Notes: generated by a model from the sequence alone, not told the origin. Shown: positions 39,229 through 49,550, counted from the first letter of the stretch. The stretch: DNA of 64,000 bases from Xenorhabdus nematophila ATCC 19061 (GCF_000252955.1 NC_014228.1:186001-250000), one strand, 5' to 3'. Numbers and translations are program-made.

Positions 39229-40656
39229 ATGAACGCATCCCGTTTGCAAGACAAAAGTTATTGTGACATTGAAGGTAGATTGCAGCTCTATATTCGGCCT
39301 TGTTACAGCTAATACTGTGGGCCTCGATGTAATCCGCTGACCTGCACCTTATTCCCCGAACGAGCTTGACGCTCTGGTGACCATTCAGGTTTAGCAAGTC
39401 ACGGTCTCACCTTTCGTTGTCATCACGACTTTTGCCTCAGCAATCTTTCTGCATTCGTCTTTTTTAATTGAGTTGGCGTGAATTTTTATCGGTGAAATAC
39501 CTCAATAAGGCCTGACACTGACGTAATCTTTTTCATATTCCCGTTGATGAGCAATCAGTGCCCAGACCGTACGAGCCAGTTTATTCGCCATCCCGACAAT
39601 CGCAACACTAACCGGACGTCGTTTCTTCAGTTCGCTTACCCACAACGGTGGTGTTTTCGTGCATAACGTGGCGACTCTGGCGCCATGGATAAACAACGTT
39701 CTTAGATACGTATCCCCACGTTTACTGATGCCCAGTAATTTAACTCGGCCACCTGTTCCTGTTTGCCGGGGAACCAAGCCCAGATAGGCGGAAAACTCCC
39801 GGCCTGATCGGAAAGCAGTGGGATCCCCCATCGTAGCGATGGCTGCTGTAGCAATCAGAACACCCACACCCGGAATTTTCATGATCCGCTGACAATCCGC
39901 ATTCTGTTTTGCCCACTCAGTCAATTGTTTTTCCAGACCGTCAATTTCGTTATCGAGCTCACTCAGGCGATAATATTGCTCTTCAATCAGGCTGATCAGG
40001 AAGGGGGAGAGTGTTATCCTTAGCCGTTCAAGCACCTCGGGTATCGCTTTGTTTAACGATGCCCGCCCCTTATGCACTGTCTCACCAAATTCCAATAACA
40101 ATCCATGCAATGCATTAATTTGTGCGGTTCTGAATTTCACTCACTGATTACGCATCCGGTGCACAGAAAGTAGGGTTTGTTGTTCTTCATTTTTGATAGC
40201 GACGGGTTTACCCGGTTGCTGAACGGCCATCCAGATTGCCCGGGCATCCATGACATCGTTTTTGTTACCTAGACGAAAAGCTTTAACAAATTTGGCCTGA
40301 AGCAAATGAACTTCATGCCCTAATTTTTTCAGCTCCCGAGCCCAATAGTGGGCACCACCACACGCTTCCATACCAATCAGACAAGGCTCCCGGTTGCTGA
40401 AAAAAGTCAAAAAATCCCGTCGTCGTAGCTGTTTATCAATGATTTCACCGGTATATTCATCAACGAAATGAATTTGCATCAGATACTTTGCGATATCGAC
40501 GCCAACAGGCGTATATTTCATGAGTGGATCCTCCAGTTATCAGAGAGCAACAGGCTTCTCATTTAGGCACTATAAGGCCGGAAATCTGAGAGGATCCCCA
40601 CCTTACCTCTCAATTTCAGCATAGTACCGAGGGTTACGTGGTTGGGATGCGTTCAT
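39229..40656 (-). mobile_element. IS110-family (IS1111-like) element
   Basis: A perfect 13-bp inverted repeat, ATGAACGCATCCC at 39229-39241 and its complement at 40644-40656, encloses one DEDD transposase frame; the 1428-bp span fits this family. Such subterminal inverted repeats are characteristic of the IS1111 subgroup. No target duplication is seen. The non-coding flanks (39229-39501, 40522-40656) would hold the bridge/seek RNA in this family. Confidence 0.65.
39502..40521 (-). pseudogene. IS110/IS1111-type transposase with in-frame TGA
   Basis: One continuous frame of 340 codons encodes a DEDD transposase: VGVDIAKYLMQIHFV (first Asp), LIGMEACGGAHYWAREL (Glu), NKNDVMDARAIW (Asp-Asp), and the C-terminal Transposase_20 region with MKIPGVGVLIATAAIATMGD, YLGLVPRQTGTGG and LLGISKRGDTYLRTL. 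An in-frame TGA at 40141-40143 separates HRMRNQ from VKFRTAQINAL. Without readthrough the two catalytic parts would be separate polypeptides, so the gene is probably dead. Confidence 0.85.
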
Positions 40657-40929
40657 TACATTCCCCGTTTTTGCAACACTCATTTTGATGTATGGGTGGC
40701 TTGCTTAAATCTATCCGGCATCTCTATGAGTATGGACACCCGCGCCACGATGAGTTCTGCGCCTGATGAACCTTAAAAATTCCCCGGCTTCAATGAACCC
40801 TTTTATTTCTCAGGTTATTCATCAGGCCGATTGGCCGTTCATGTCATCAATAATCAGTCTTCGCAAAACCCGATGGGTAACGTGTATTTCACTGCTTAAT
40901 CATCAGCTCATTGAGTCAGCCAGTCTCTA
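40657..40929. other. Non-coding remnant between two IS110-family elements
   Basis: No open gene. The stretch lies downstream of the stop of the second IS110-type transposase (minus strand) and is probably that element's right-end non-coding region plus a short unrelated piece. Confidence 0.35.
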
Positions 40930-40990
40930 TTAGGCCTGATACTCATTTTGCCGAGTGGTGATTGCCCAGGCTATTCGTGCCAGCTTATTA

Positions 40991-41869
40991 GGGCGTGTTG
41001 ACGTTTTGTATTCATCATTTACTCGAGCCACATGGGTAACCATATAATGACAAATGCCAGTGCCAATGTGCTGGCGTAATTTCGCGCCAATTTATCGTAT
41101 CTTGTTGCGATTGCCCGAAAATGTTTGATTCTGGCAAACGTATTTTCGACTAAATGACGATAACGATATAAACCGTTATCAATCTTTTTATCCGATTTTA
41201 GATTATTTTTTCGGTAGGGAATAACGGCTGTTGCCCCTTGTTGTTCGATATCCGTTCTGAATGCCTGACTATCGTACCCCTTGTCAGCTGTCACAAAGTC
41301 CGAAGGCGGTGACTGCACCACCAAACTTTCTGCATGAACAATATCGTGAACTTGCCCTCCGGACAATTCAAAATTCACCGGCAGTCCATCACTGTCTACG
41401 GCTAAATGGATTTTAGTTGAGCGTCCTCCCCGGCTTTTCCCAATCGCTTCATCTTTCTTTGATGTTGCGCCTGAACTGTGTTGATGAGCGCGGACAATAC
41501 TGCTATCAATGAACAGCCATTCCGTATCAGAGTCTTTAGATAATTCTTTGAAGAATAAATCAAAAATACCTTTCTTTGACCATTCATTAAAACGCTTAAA
41601 GACCGTATTCCACTTCCCGTACTCAGAAGGCAGTTCGCGCCGGGGGATCCCGGTTCTCATTCGAAAAAGGATACCTTCAAGAGCCAGGCGATGCTCTGGT
41701 TTATGATAGACGAGCCTACTTTGTCGCATGAATAGGGATAACTTATCCCACACCGGATCTGATAACATTCGTCGTGGCATGATAGTTCTGGTTAAGGGTT
41801 TTTTGGCGAAAACAAGGATACCAAATTATCATGCCATTCAAACTCCCTTCATCAAACGTCAACACGCCC
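40991..41869 (-). mobile_element. IS5-family element inserted in the IS110 remnant
   Basis: A perfect 14-bp inverted repeat, GGGCGTGTTGACGT at 40991-41004 and its complement at 41856-41869, encloses one transposase; 879 bp. TA flanks both ends (40989-40990 and 41870-41871). Removing the element and one TA restores the host frame as ALANKLARIAW, which proves the TA target duplication. The 2-bp duplication suggests the IS427 subgroup. Confidence 0.92.
41019..41780 (-). CDS. IS5-family transposase
   Basis: The 253-aa DDE transposase is intact: N-terminal MPRRMLSDPVWDKLSLFM, FRMRTGIPRRELPSEYGKWNTV, first Asp in WLFIDSSIVRAHQH, second Asp in FVTADKGYDSQAF, and the RYRHLVENTFARIKHFRAIATRYDK block (seen as RHLVENTFARIKHF) with the catalytic Glu. 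It is a single frame without programmed frameshift. It sits within a perfect-ended element and is likely active. Confidence 0.92.
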   Translation of the reverse strand: MPRRMLSDPVWDKLSLFMRQSRLVYHKPEHRLALEGILFRMRTGIPRRELPSEYGKWNTVFKRFNEWSKKGIFDLFFKELSKDSDTEWLFIDSSIVRAHQHSSGATSKKDEAIGKSRGGRSTKIHLAVDSDGLPVNFELSGGQVHDIVHAESLVVQSPPSDFVTADKGYDSQAFRTDIEQQGATAVIPYRKNNLKSDKKIDNGLYRYRHLVENTFARIKHFRAIATRYDKLARNYASTLALAFVIIWLPMWLE

Positions 41870-42860
41870 TAGCCAGTGCACAGGCTACCACATTCGAATG
41901 TTTCTTGCTCAGTTGTGCCTGAATCCACTCGGCACGTCTCCCATGCTGATGCTCAAGCCGCATCATAAACGCCCGGGCGCATTGAACCCGCAATCGGCGC
42001 AAATTTTTGTTGCCGCGTTTGCTGATACCCAGCAGAGTAGGTTTTCCCCCTGTACAGTATTGCCGGGGAACAAGCCCCATCGAAGCAGCAAAATCCCGGC
42101 TGCATGAAAATTGTTTTCCGTCACCTGGCTGGGATGAAGGTAGCGGGCATGTAATTTCATCAGCAAACGGCTCAGATAATCGGGCACGTCGTGTTCTGCC
42201 AGAACCAGAGATAACCGTTTAATGACCGCCTCGCCTTTTGGCAGACTGATACCAAACTCCAGCAAAAAGGCGTGCATTTGGTTAGTGGTCTTTACCTTAT
42301 CTCTGATGAGTGATTCTCTGACACGATGCAGTGCTCTCATCGCCTGTTGCGTCTCCGTTCTCGGCTGGACAAAACGCATTGAGGGGCGTGATGCCGCTTC
42401 ACATATCGCCTTTGCATCAACGAAATCATTTTTGTTACTTTTGACAAAAGGACGAACAAACTGCGGAGATATCAGCTTCGCATTATGGCCTAAATCAGCG
42501 ATCCGGCGAGCCATAAAATGTGCACCCGCACACGCTTCCATCACGACGGTAGTGGATGAACATCCAGCTAAAAATTCCATTAATTTTGGGCGGGTAAATT
42601 TTTTACGCAGCATAGTCTTGCCGCATTTGTCCTGACAATGGATATGGAAAGAAGGCTTGCCGAGATCGATACCAATAAGGGTGACGTTTTGCATGATGGA
42701 CTCTCCAGAAAAAATACTCTGTAAAGAGTATGGTTCACAAGGTGGGGAAGACCATCTTGTATCTTTAAATAAGTCAATAGCTCTCTATAAACAATCGAAA
42801 AGTGAGCTTTATAGATTATTCTATAATTCTTTATTATGTTTAGAGACTTTTGAGGGGGAT

Positions 42861-42961
42861 ATGCACTATGCCTACATCCGGGTTAGCTCGGTTGATCAGC
42901 ATGTTGAACACCAGAAAGAGGCACTGTCTGCATCCGGTTTTGAAATTGACAAAATTTATCT
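42861..42961 (+). pseudogene. Serine resolvase, 5' fragment cut by IS6
   Basis: Begins ATG 42861 after a GAGGGGG ribosome binding site and encodes MHYAYIRVSSVDQHVEHQ then KEALSASGFEIDKIY, the catalytic-Ser N-terminus of a small serine recombinase. It is broken exactly at the left inverted repeat of IS6 copy 2; no continuation is found on the other side. It is related to, but not the same as, the resolvase at 22808-23380. Confidence 0.8.
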
Positions 42962-43769
42962 GGTTCTGTCGCATTAACGAAGCCAGTTTTAATAAACGTG
43001 GATTGCTGATTATTCAGGCAACTAAATGATAAAACATGGCTGCCGGTGATAAGGGCTTTCCTGTTGGTTGAAAATATTGTCCTTTGCGTAACATGGATAC
43101 AATTTCAATGCCCGCTAACAGCGTTTGGGCCCGACGAAACGATTTAAACCCGAGCCTCGAACGTATTCGTCGTTTGATATTGCGATGATCTTGCTCGATT
43201 AAATTATTGAGGTATTTATTTTGTCGCACCACAATGGCTTCTTCTTCAGGTTTACCCCTATTAAGCGCTTCCCGGGCTGCTGTGTTAGCGCTACTTTTGT
43301 CGATCGTCACCCTTTCAGGTTCGCCGTGATGGCGAATGGCTTTGCGAAAAAAGCGCCGTGCTGCGGCAGCATCGCGATTGGCAGTCAGCAGGAAATCAAT
43401 TGTTTGTCCGCCGGTATCAACGGCACGATAGAGGTATTTCCATTGCCCTTTGATGTTGATATAGGTTTCATCCATGCGCCATCGGCGACCCACGGGACGT
43501 TTGTGCCGCCGAAAGGCGTTATTCAATAACGGAACTAAGCGAGTTACCCAACGGTGCCACGTTGAATGATCGACCTCAATACCGCGTTCAGCCATCATCT
43601 CTTCGAGATTACGTAAGCTCAAGGCATAAGCTAAGTACCCACGAACACACTGAGCCATAATATCAGTCGGATAATGGAGACGCTTGAAGGCGTTGCGAAT
43701 TAAAGACATGATGAAACCACAGAGTAAAAGTCACTATTTTACCTCACTTCGCCTTAATGCGACAGAACC
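42962..43769 (-). mobile_element. IS6-family insertion sequence, copy 2
   Basis: Same 808-bp length and same ends (GGTTCTGTCGCATTAA and complement) as copy 1 at 20291-21098, and same orientation. Flanking octamers (ATTTATCT left, ACCACTTG right) do not match each other or those of copy 1. The pair brackets the biosynthetic cluster as direct repeats about 22 kb apart. Confidence 0.92.
43014..43709 (-). CDS. IS6-family transposase, intact DDE triad
   Basis: 231-aa replicative transposase with Asp80 (MDETYINIKGQW), Asp137 (TIDKSSANT) and Glu172 (IEQDHRNIKRR, codon GAG at 43194-43196). The Asp137-Glu172 spacing of 34 intervening residues is that of the IS6 family. This copy is expected to be active, unlike copy 1, and could drive replicative deletions or cointegrates at this locus. 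Confidence 0.93.
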   Translation of the reverse strand: MSLIRNAFKRLHYPTDIMAQCVRGYLAYALSLRNLEEMMAERGIEVDHSTWHRWVTRLVPLLNNAFRRHKRPVGRRWRMDETYINIKGQWKYLYRAVDTGGQTIDFLLTANRDAAAARRFFRKAIRHHGEPERVTIDKSSANTAAREALNRGKPEEEAIVVRQNKYLNNLIEQDHRNIKRRIRSRLGFKSFRRAQTLLAGIEIVSMLRKGQYFQPTGKPLSPAAMFYHLVA

Positions 43770-43937
43770 ACCACTTGAGCCCAGTATCGAATTTGTCGAG
43801 AAGAGATTGAATATTCCGCTGATAGCTTATCCGATGCGTTACCTGCCAGACATCGTTTAGCAATAATGATTTTTAGTTCACGACTATATTTAGACATAAA
43901 AAAAACCAGTCATTGGTTGTCCAACTATTGGGGGTCA
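43770..43937 (-). pseudogene. IS3-family (IS150-like) orfA, 5' stub with element end
   Basis: On the minus strand, TGACCCCCAATAGTTGGACA (ending at 43937) is a typical IS3-family terminus. It is followed by a start at 43897 encoding MSKYSRELKIIIAKRCLAG and a helix-turn-helix, cut after about 42 codons by IS6 copy 2. The rest of the element is absent. Confidence 0.7.
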
Positions 43938-43954
43938 CTTCATTTCAGCGGCTT

Positions 43955-44233
43955 TTATGTTGAAGTTGAGTGTATTGGGGCTAGCTGTTCAAATAGATCA
44001 TCAACATCTTTTGCTTTATGGACATCGATTCCTTTCTCACTACTGGCAATGGTTTTAGCGGTAGTCTGATTAGGGATACGCATCTCGAATGGCAATGTTT
44101 TTTCCTTAGCTACTTTGGTAAGAGTAATACGAATCAGATCGGATACGGTTAAACCCATACTAGAAAGTACTTCAGTAGCTTCATTCTTTAATGTTTCGTC
44201 TATACGAGCACGAACAAAGGCATTTGCAGCCAT
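43955..44233 (-). CDS. dinJ: DinJ-family antitoxin, orphan
   Basis: The 92-aa ribbon-helix-helix antitoxin closely follows E. coli DinJ: MAANAFVRARIDETLKNEA, LSSMGLTVSDLIRITLTKVA, and GIDVHKAKDVDDLFEQL. In E. coli it neutralises the YafQ mRNA interferase encoded directly downstream. Here the downstream side is an IS3-family end 18 bp away, no toxin gene is present, and the last residues (APIHSTST) are not DinJ-like, so the junction has probably replaced the natural C-terminus. A good AGGAGG ribosome binding site precedes the start. Confidence 0.88.
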   Translation of the reverse strand: MAANAFVRARIDETLKNEATEVLSSMGLTVSDLIRITLTKVAKEKTLPFEMRIPNQTTAKTIASSEKGIDVHKAKDVDDLFEQLAPIHSTST

Positions 44234-44605
44234 ATTAAACCTCCTGCGTTGTTAGTTATTTTATTGTGGTTCAATTGAGCAACACAAGCAAGATTGAATG
44301 CCAATTGATCAATATACTCCTGCTACGTTTGGGCTATTGTATTTTCAAATTATTCACTTAACTCATCCACAAGTAATACTGGCAGTTATTTTCAATCCAC
44401 TCAAAAAAGAGACGCCTTGATGGTTTACTATGCTTCAGCACTGATGGAAAAATATGGCAGAAGAAATACTTTTGTGATTGGTAATTTGGTTGGGAAAGCA
44501 GGAAATGGATGGGTAGGAATTGCGAGGAATATGAACAGCCTCAACTGAGAGTATAAATTCAGCAGAGGCTGTTATTTCCATCTTTTATTCAATTGGATAA
44601 TACCG
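44234..44605. other. Intergenic region between dinJ and metF with a gene scrap
   Basis: 372 bp. From 44420 to 44548 on the plus strand a short frame encodes YYASALMEKYGRRNTFVIGN and ends NMNSLN; the KYGRR motif is reminiscent of MFS transporters, but I cannot assign it. An inverted repeat (AACAGCCTC near 44533 and GAGGCTGTT near 44565) with a long loop may end metF transcription on the minus strand. Confidence 0.3.
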
Positions 44606-45538
<933 letters not shown>

Positions 45539-45586
45539 TTACGTTTAGATGCTTAAATGTTTATATGTCTATCCGTTTAGACGTCC
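45539..45586. promoter_or_regulatory. Extended MetJ operator upstream of metF
   Basis: Six consecutive 8-mers in register with AGACGTCT end in AGACGTCC (45579-45586, 7 of 8 matches); the others (for example ATATGTCT, AGATGCTT, ATCCGTTT) match at 5-6 positions. The array lies about 45-95 bp before the metF start. MetJ binds such arrays cooperatively, one dimer per box. Confidence 0.75.
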
Positions 45587-45679
45587 AAATAGAATGGGTG
45601 ATGTGGCGTTTTTAGTCAATCGGGAAATGGCTTATTCCCAGTGAGAAATATTCAAAATGATCAGGAAAGAAATTCATGT

Positions 45680-45802
45680 TGGGGAGGTGGCAGTTATCAG
45701 AAAATTAGCTTAAATGGTCGGCGTTCAGTTTTTCCTGACCATGGTTCCAAAGAAATACCGGAACCCTTACGCAAGAAGATAATGAAAGACTTGGGGCTTT
45801 AA
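45680..45802 (+). pseudogene. HicA-type toxin, 5'-truncated
   Basis: The frame encodes SLNGRRSVFPDHGSKEIPEP and ends in LRKKIMKDLGL, the C-terminal two thirds of an E. coli-type HicA mRNA interferase (compare the GRRSVMPRH...EPLRKAILKQLG pattern I recall). No start or N-terminal half is present. It is followed by the broken hicB. Confidence 0.7.
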
Positions 45803-45845
45803 GCTTTGTCTTTAAGTCAGCCGAATTCGAGATGAGACATAAATT

Positions 45846-46281
45846 ATGTTCCAATACCCGGTTAAATTAGAGCGTGATGAACAAACAGGTGCCTACGTTG
45901 TATCGTGCCGCGATCTACCTTTGATGAATTCAGTGTGACTCTGTGGATGAGGCCCTTCTGGAAGCTGTTGAAGGGGCGGTAGTAGCTATAGCTATAGAGA
46001 TTGAAGAACGGCGCCCTATTCCTCTTGGTAGTGAACCGAAAGAGGATGAATAAATTGTCAATATACCGATTTTAGTCGCCATGAAAGCCGCGTTGCATAA
46101 CGCGATGATTGAAACAGGAACCCGTAAATCTGAGTTGGCCCGTAAAATGGGGCAGAAACCAACACAAATCGATCGGTTACTTGATGTTGAACATTCATCA
46201 AAAGTAGAAACTGTAGAACTAGCTTTACATCAGTTGAATCGCAATGTGGGTGTTTCGGTTGTAGTTACAGCGCCTTTTTGA
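45846..46281 (+). pseudogene. HicB-type antitoxin, frameshifted with in-frame stop
   Basis: Starts MFQYPVKLERDEQTGAYVVS and CRDLPLMNSV, then a frame change near 45933-45937 (consistent with loss of one TG unit in a GTGTG run) is needed to continue as DSVDEALLEAVEGAVVAI. A TAA at 46051-46053 interrupts before the C-terminal DNA-binding part (AMIETGTRKSELARKMGQK, 46081-46281). The last part stays open from an internal ATG at 46081 and could still give a 66-aa helix-turn-helix peptide. Confidence 0.8.
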
Positions 46282-46288
46282 ATTATGG

Positions 46289-46306
46289 TTGGGACCACGG
46301 TCCCAA
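46289..46306. terminator. Hairpin after the hicAB remnant
   Basis: TTGGGACC and GGTCCCAA form an 8-bp stem followed at some distance by a TTTTT run (46312-46316). Plausible old terminator of hicAB. The following ~130 bp to argE hold no gene that I can see. Confidence 0.4.
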
Positions 46307-46444
46307 TTCAATTTTTAAGGCGGGTTTCAGTTTTGTGCGGCGCTAATAGCGAAAAACCCCGATGCACTCACCGAGGTTATAACGCCGACCGGGTTACTCC
46401 CAATCCATTTATGCTACCCAAGACAACCTATCTGGAGGATAAAA

Positions 46445-47602
46445 TTAACCCGCCTCCAAACAAAAATGCGCCACCAGCTGTGACAGCAGTTTTCTTGTCG
46501 GTTCAATAAACGCCATATCCAGAAATTCATCGGGCTGATGCGCCTGTTCAATCGACCCCGGCCCCAAGACTAATGTCGGACACAGCGCCTGAATAAAAGG
46601 TGCTTCCGTACAGTAATTGACGGTATCGGCTTTTGTGCCCAACAATTTTTCAATTACGCCAACCAGTTTGTGGTCTGTCGGGCACTCATAACCCGGAATC
46701 GGAGGGTGGAGTTCTGTCACGCTCAGACGCCCCGGCCAGCGTTGTTTCACAGGTTCCAGAGCGTCATTTAGTAATCCGTCCAAATCCTGCAAAGACAGTC
46801 CGGGCAAAGGGCGAATATCCATATGCAGTTCGCAGCAGGCACAAATGCGGTTGGCGGCATCGCCACCATGAATATGACCAAAATTCATGGTCGGATAGGG
46901 AATGACGAAAGCCGGATTGTGATAGCGCTCTTGCAGGGTGTTGCGCAATTCCATCAGTTGAGTGATGGATTCGTGCATCAGATCAATGGCATTGACACCT
47001 CGTGCTGGATCACTGGAATGCCCTGATTTTCCTTCAATGCGGATTGCCTGAGATAGATGTCCTTTATGAGCGCGGATAGGCTGTAAGGATGTCGGTTCGC
47101 CAATAATCGCGAAATCAGGCCGAATGTTGGTATTGGCCGCAAAGTAACGCGCACCTGCCATTGAGGTTTCTTCGTCAGCCGTCGCCAGAATATAAAGGGG
47201 ATGGGATAGTTTGCTGGTATCAATATCCCGGACTGCATCAATGATAAAGGCAAAAAAGCCTTTCATGTCTGCTGTACCAAGCCCATATAACTTACCATCA
47301 CGTTCAGTCAGCGTGAAAGGATCTTGTGTCCAGCGCCCATCATCAAAAGGCACGGTATCTGTATGACCACATAGCAGCACACCGCCTGTCCCTTCTCCCA
47401 AGGTTGCCAGCAGATTGAATTTTCCCCGTGTTGCAGGGACGGGTTGAATTTCAATGGTAAAACCAATCTCTTTTAGCCATTCCGCCAGCAGATTGATAAC
47501 AACTTCATTACTTTGGTCCAGTTCAGCATCGTTGGCACTGATAGACGGTGCAGCAATGAGCTGGTGATATAACTTAATAAATGACGGTAATTTGATATTC
47601 AC
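46445..47602 (-). CDS. argE: Acetylornithine deacetylase
   Basis: Hydrolyses N-acetylornithine to ornithine and acetate in arginine synthesis. The 385-aa M20 metallohydrolase has the zinc motifs [16 protein letters not shown] and [14 protein letters not shown], then [17 protein letters not shown] with the catalytic Glu, and the dimerisation domain with [16 protein letters not shown]. It is divergent from argCBGH across a shared regulatory region, as in E. coli. Confidence 0.96.
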   Translation of the reverse strand: MNIKLPSFIKLYHQLIAAPSISANDAELDQSNEVVINLLAEWLKEIGFTIEIQPVPATRGKFNLLATLGEGTGGVLLCGHTDTVPFDDGRWTQDPFTLTERDGKLYGLGTADMKGFFAFIIDAVRDIDTSKLSHPLYILATADEETSMAGARYFAANTNIRPDFAIIGEPTSLQPIRAHKGHLSQAIRIEGKSGHSSDPARGVNAIDLMHESITQLMELRNTLQERYHNPAFVIPYPTMNFGHIHGGDAANRICACCELHMDIRPLPGLSLQDLDGLLNDALEPVKQRWPGRLSVTELHPPIPGYECPTDHKLVGVIEKLLGTKADTVNYCTEAPFIQALCPTLVLGPGSIEQAHQPDEFLDMAFIEPTRKLLSQLVAHFCLEAG

Positions 47603-47637
47603 TGTTGACAGCCCTTACTCATAATAGTAACAATATT

Positions 47638-47666
47638 AATGCAAATTAATTGCATATAAATGCAAT
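47638..47666. promoter_or_regulatory. Candidate ArgR operator between argE and argC
   Basis: Three alternating half-sites (ATGCAA, TTGCAT, ATGCAA) form two overlapping AT-rich dyads in the 102-bp argE-argC intergenic region. They resemble ARG boxes (consensus TNTGAATWWWWATTCANW) with GCA/TGC in place of GAA/TTC. Arginine repression of this divergent operon by ArgR is known in E. coli. Confidence 0.5.
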
Positions 47667-47704
47667 TATATGGTTGGGTTAATACTACAAGGTGAATAGA
47701 TCCC

Positions 47705-48709
47705 ATGCTGAATACACTGATAGTTGGTGCCAGTGGTTATACCGGAGCTGAGTTAGCAGCATATCTGCAACGTCATTCCCATGTCCATCTCTCCGGCTTG
47801 ATGGTCTCTTCTCAAAGTTCAGATGCAGGGAAATGTTTTTCAGAACTTTATCCGCAATATAAGGGGCGGCTTGATTTGCCCTTACAACCATTAACTAACG
47901 TGTCTGAAGCGGCAGAGGGCATTGATGTAGTTTTCCTCGCCACTGACCATGCAATCAGTCATGACATTGCTCCGATATTTCTGGAAGCGGGCTGCATTGT
48001 ATTTGATTTATCAGGTGCTTACCGAGTACAAAATACACAATTTTATAAGAAATACTATGGATTCGAACATAAAAATGCTGAGTGGTTACAGCAAGCTGTG
48101 TATGGATTAGCGGAATGGCAGGCAGAAAAAATCAAGCAAGCACGGTTGATTGCAGTTCCCGGCTGTTATCCCACTGTTTCTCAACTCTCATTGAAGCCAT
48201 TGCTTGAACAAGGCTTATTGGATATTGAACATTGGCCTGTCATTAATGCTGTCAGTGGTGTCAGTGGTGCAGGGCGGAAGGCATCAATCACCAATAGTTT
48301 CTGTGAAGTGAGTTTGCATCCTTACGGTGTTTTTAATCATCGTCATCAACCTGAAATTGCGACTCATTTAGGGACAGAAGTGATCTTTACGCCTCATTTG
48401 GGCAATTTTTCACGCGGTATTTTGGCCACAATCACCTGCAAATTGAAATCTGGTGTGGAAGAAGCACAAATTAGTGCAGCCTATCAGCAAGCGTATCACG
48501 ACAAACCATTGATTCGTTTATATAACAAAGGATTACCTGCCCTGAAGGCGGTTGTTGGTTTGCCATTCTGTGATATTGGTTTTGCTGTTCAAGGGCAATA
48601 TCTGATCATTGTGGGTGCTGAGGATAATTTGCTGAAAGGAGCGGCAGCACAAGCCGTACAGTGCATGAATATTCGTTTTGGGTATGAAGAAACTCAGGCA
48701 TTGCTTTAA
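47705..48709 (+). CDS. argC: N-acetyl-gamma-glutamyl-phosphate reductase
   Basis: NADPH-dependent reductase of the third arginine step. The 334-aa protein has the Rossmann motif [15 protein letters not shown] at the N-terminus and the catalytic cysteine in [13 protein letters not shown] (about residue 155), plus the C-terminal His region ([16 protein letters not shown]). First gene of argCBGH. Confidence 0.97.
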   Translation: MLNTLIVGASGYTGAELAAYLQRHSHVHLSGLMVSSQSSDAGKCFSELYPQYKGRLDLPLQPLTNVSEAAEGIDVVFLATDHAISHDIAPIFLEAGCIVFDLSGAYRVQNTQFYKKYYGFEHKNAEWLQQAVYGLAEWQAEKIKQARLIAVPGCYPTVSQLSLKPLLEQGLLDIEHWPVINAVSGVSGAGRKASITNSFCEVSLHPYGVFNHRHQPEIATHLGTEVIFTPHLGNFSRGILATITCKLKSGVEEAQISAAYQQAYHDKPLIRLYNKGLPALKAVVGLPFCDIGFAVQGQYLIIVGAEDNLLKGAAAQAVQCMNIRFGYEETQALL

Positions 48710-48776
48710 TTTCCCATATGTTCATTCCAAAAATTAAGATTCTGACAAATTTTAATACTGACAGAGGATAAAGCCG

Positions 48777-49550
48777 ATGGTTCCGTTAGTTATCAAGTTG
48801 GGTGGTGTATTATTGGACAGTGAAGAAGCACTGGAACGGTTATTTACCACATTGCAGCTGTACCGTAAAACTCACAAACGTCCACTGGTTATTGTACATG
48901 GTGGGGGTTGTTTGGTTGATGAGATGATGCAGAAATTGCAGTTACCCATTTTGAAGAAACAGGGATTGCGGGTCACGCCTGAAGATCAAATCGACATTAT
49001 TACAGGCACATTAGCAGGAACAGCTAACAAGAAACTGCTGGCATGGGCAATTAAACTCCGTTTACCCGCCATTGGGCTATGTCTGGGGGATGGGGGAATG
49101 GTGAAGGTTTCCCAGCTTGATAAAACCTTTGGTCACACAGGAATGGCGATAGCGGGGGAACCCGATCTCCTGAAAATTTTGTTGGATGTCGGCTATATGC
49201 CGATCATCAGTTCAATTGGTATCACTGAACACGGTGAGCTGATGAATGTGAATGCGGATCAGGCGGCAACTGCCATCGCTCAGGTGCTGAATGCGGATTT
49301 GGTTTTGCTGTCTGATGTCAGCGGTATTCTGGATGGTAAAGGGCAAAAGATCCCGGAGGCGACAGCAGAAAAGATCGAACAGTTAATTGAACAGGGCATT
49401 ATTACGGACGGCATGATAGTGAAAGTCAATGCAGCATTGGATGCAGCAAAAACGCTCGGACAACCCGTGGACATAGCGAGTTGGCGGCATTCAGAACAAT
49501 TGATTGCGTTATTTAATGGCATACCGGTTGGCACACGAATTTTGGCGTAA
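48777..49550 (+). CDS. argB: Acetylglutamate kinase
   Basis: Phosphorylates N-acetylglutamate, second step of arginine synthesis. The 257-aa amino-acid-kinase-fold protein has the Lys-Gly motif [15 protein letters not shown], the [12 protein letters not shown] loop, and [25 protein letters not shown] ribosome binding site precedes ATG 48777. Length is that of the E. coli arginine-insensitive type. Confidence 0.97.
   Translation: MVPLVIKLGGVLLDSEEALERLFTTLQLYRKTHKRPLVIVHGGGCLVDEMMQKLQLPILKKQGLRVTPEDQIDIITGTLAGTANKKLLAWAIKLRLPAIGLCLGDGGMVKVSQLDKTFGHTGMAIAGEPDLLKILLDVGYMPIISSIGITEHGELMNVNADQAATAIAQVLNADLVLLSDVSGILDGKGQKIPEATAEKIEQLIEQGIITDGMIVKVNAALDAAKTLGQPVDIASWRHSEQLIALFNGIPVGTRILA

Larger units (their letters stand above)
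40930..42694 (-). pseudogene. Second IS110-family transposase, deleted, frameshifted and interrupted
   Basis: Read on the minus strand: the DEDD domain begins at 42694 (TLIGIDLGKPSFHIH; VVMEACAGAHF; NDFVDAKAI) and runs to LHARYLHPS. Near 42120-42135 about 40 codons of the usual linker are missing and the frame shifts, so that KQFSCSRDFAASMGLVPRQY continues in another frame to 41872. There an IS5-type element is inserted, and the last codons (NKLARIAWAITTRQNEYQA, stop at 40930-40932) lie beyond it. Three independent lesions make it clearly non-functional. Confidence 0.85.

Noticed and set aside
40141-40143. Programmed readthrough or selenocysteine at the TGA in the IS1111-type transposase
   Set aside because: No SECIS-like hairpin is evident and such recoding is not known in this family; the neighbouring IS110-type copy is also decayed.
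20291-43769. Classic composite transposon made by the two IS6 copies
   Set aside because: The outer flanking octamers differ (AAAAATTA versus ACCACTTG), so there is no target duplication around the whole unit.
44420-44548. MFS transporter remnant upstream of metF
   Set aside because: Only a KYGRR motif and a short hydrophobic run support it; too little to call a family, so it is noted only as a scrap.
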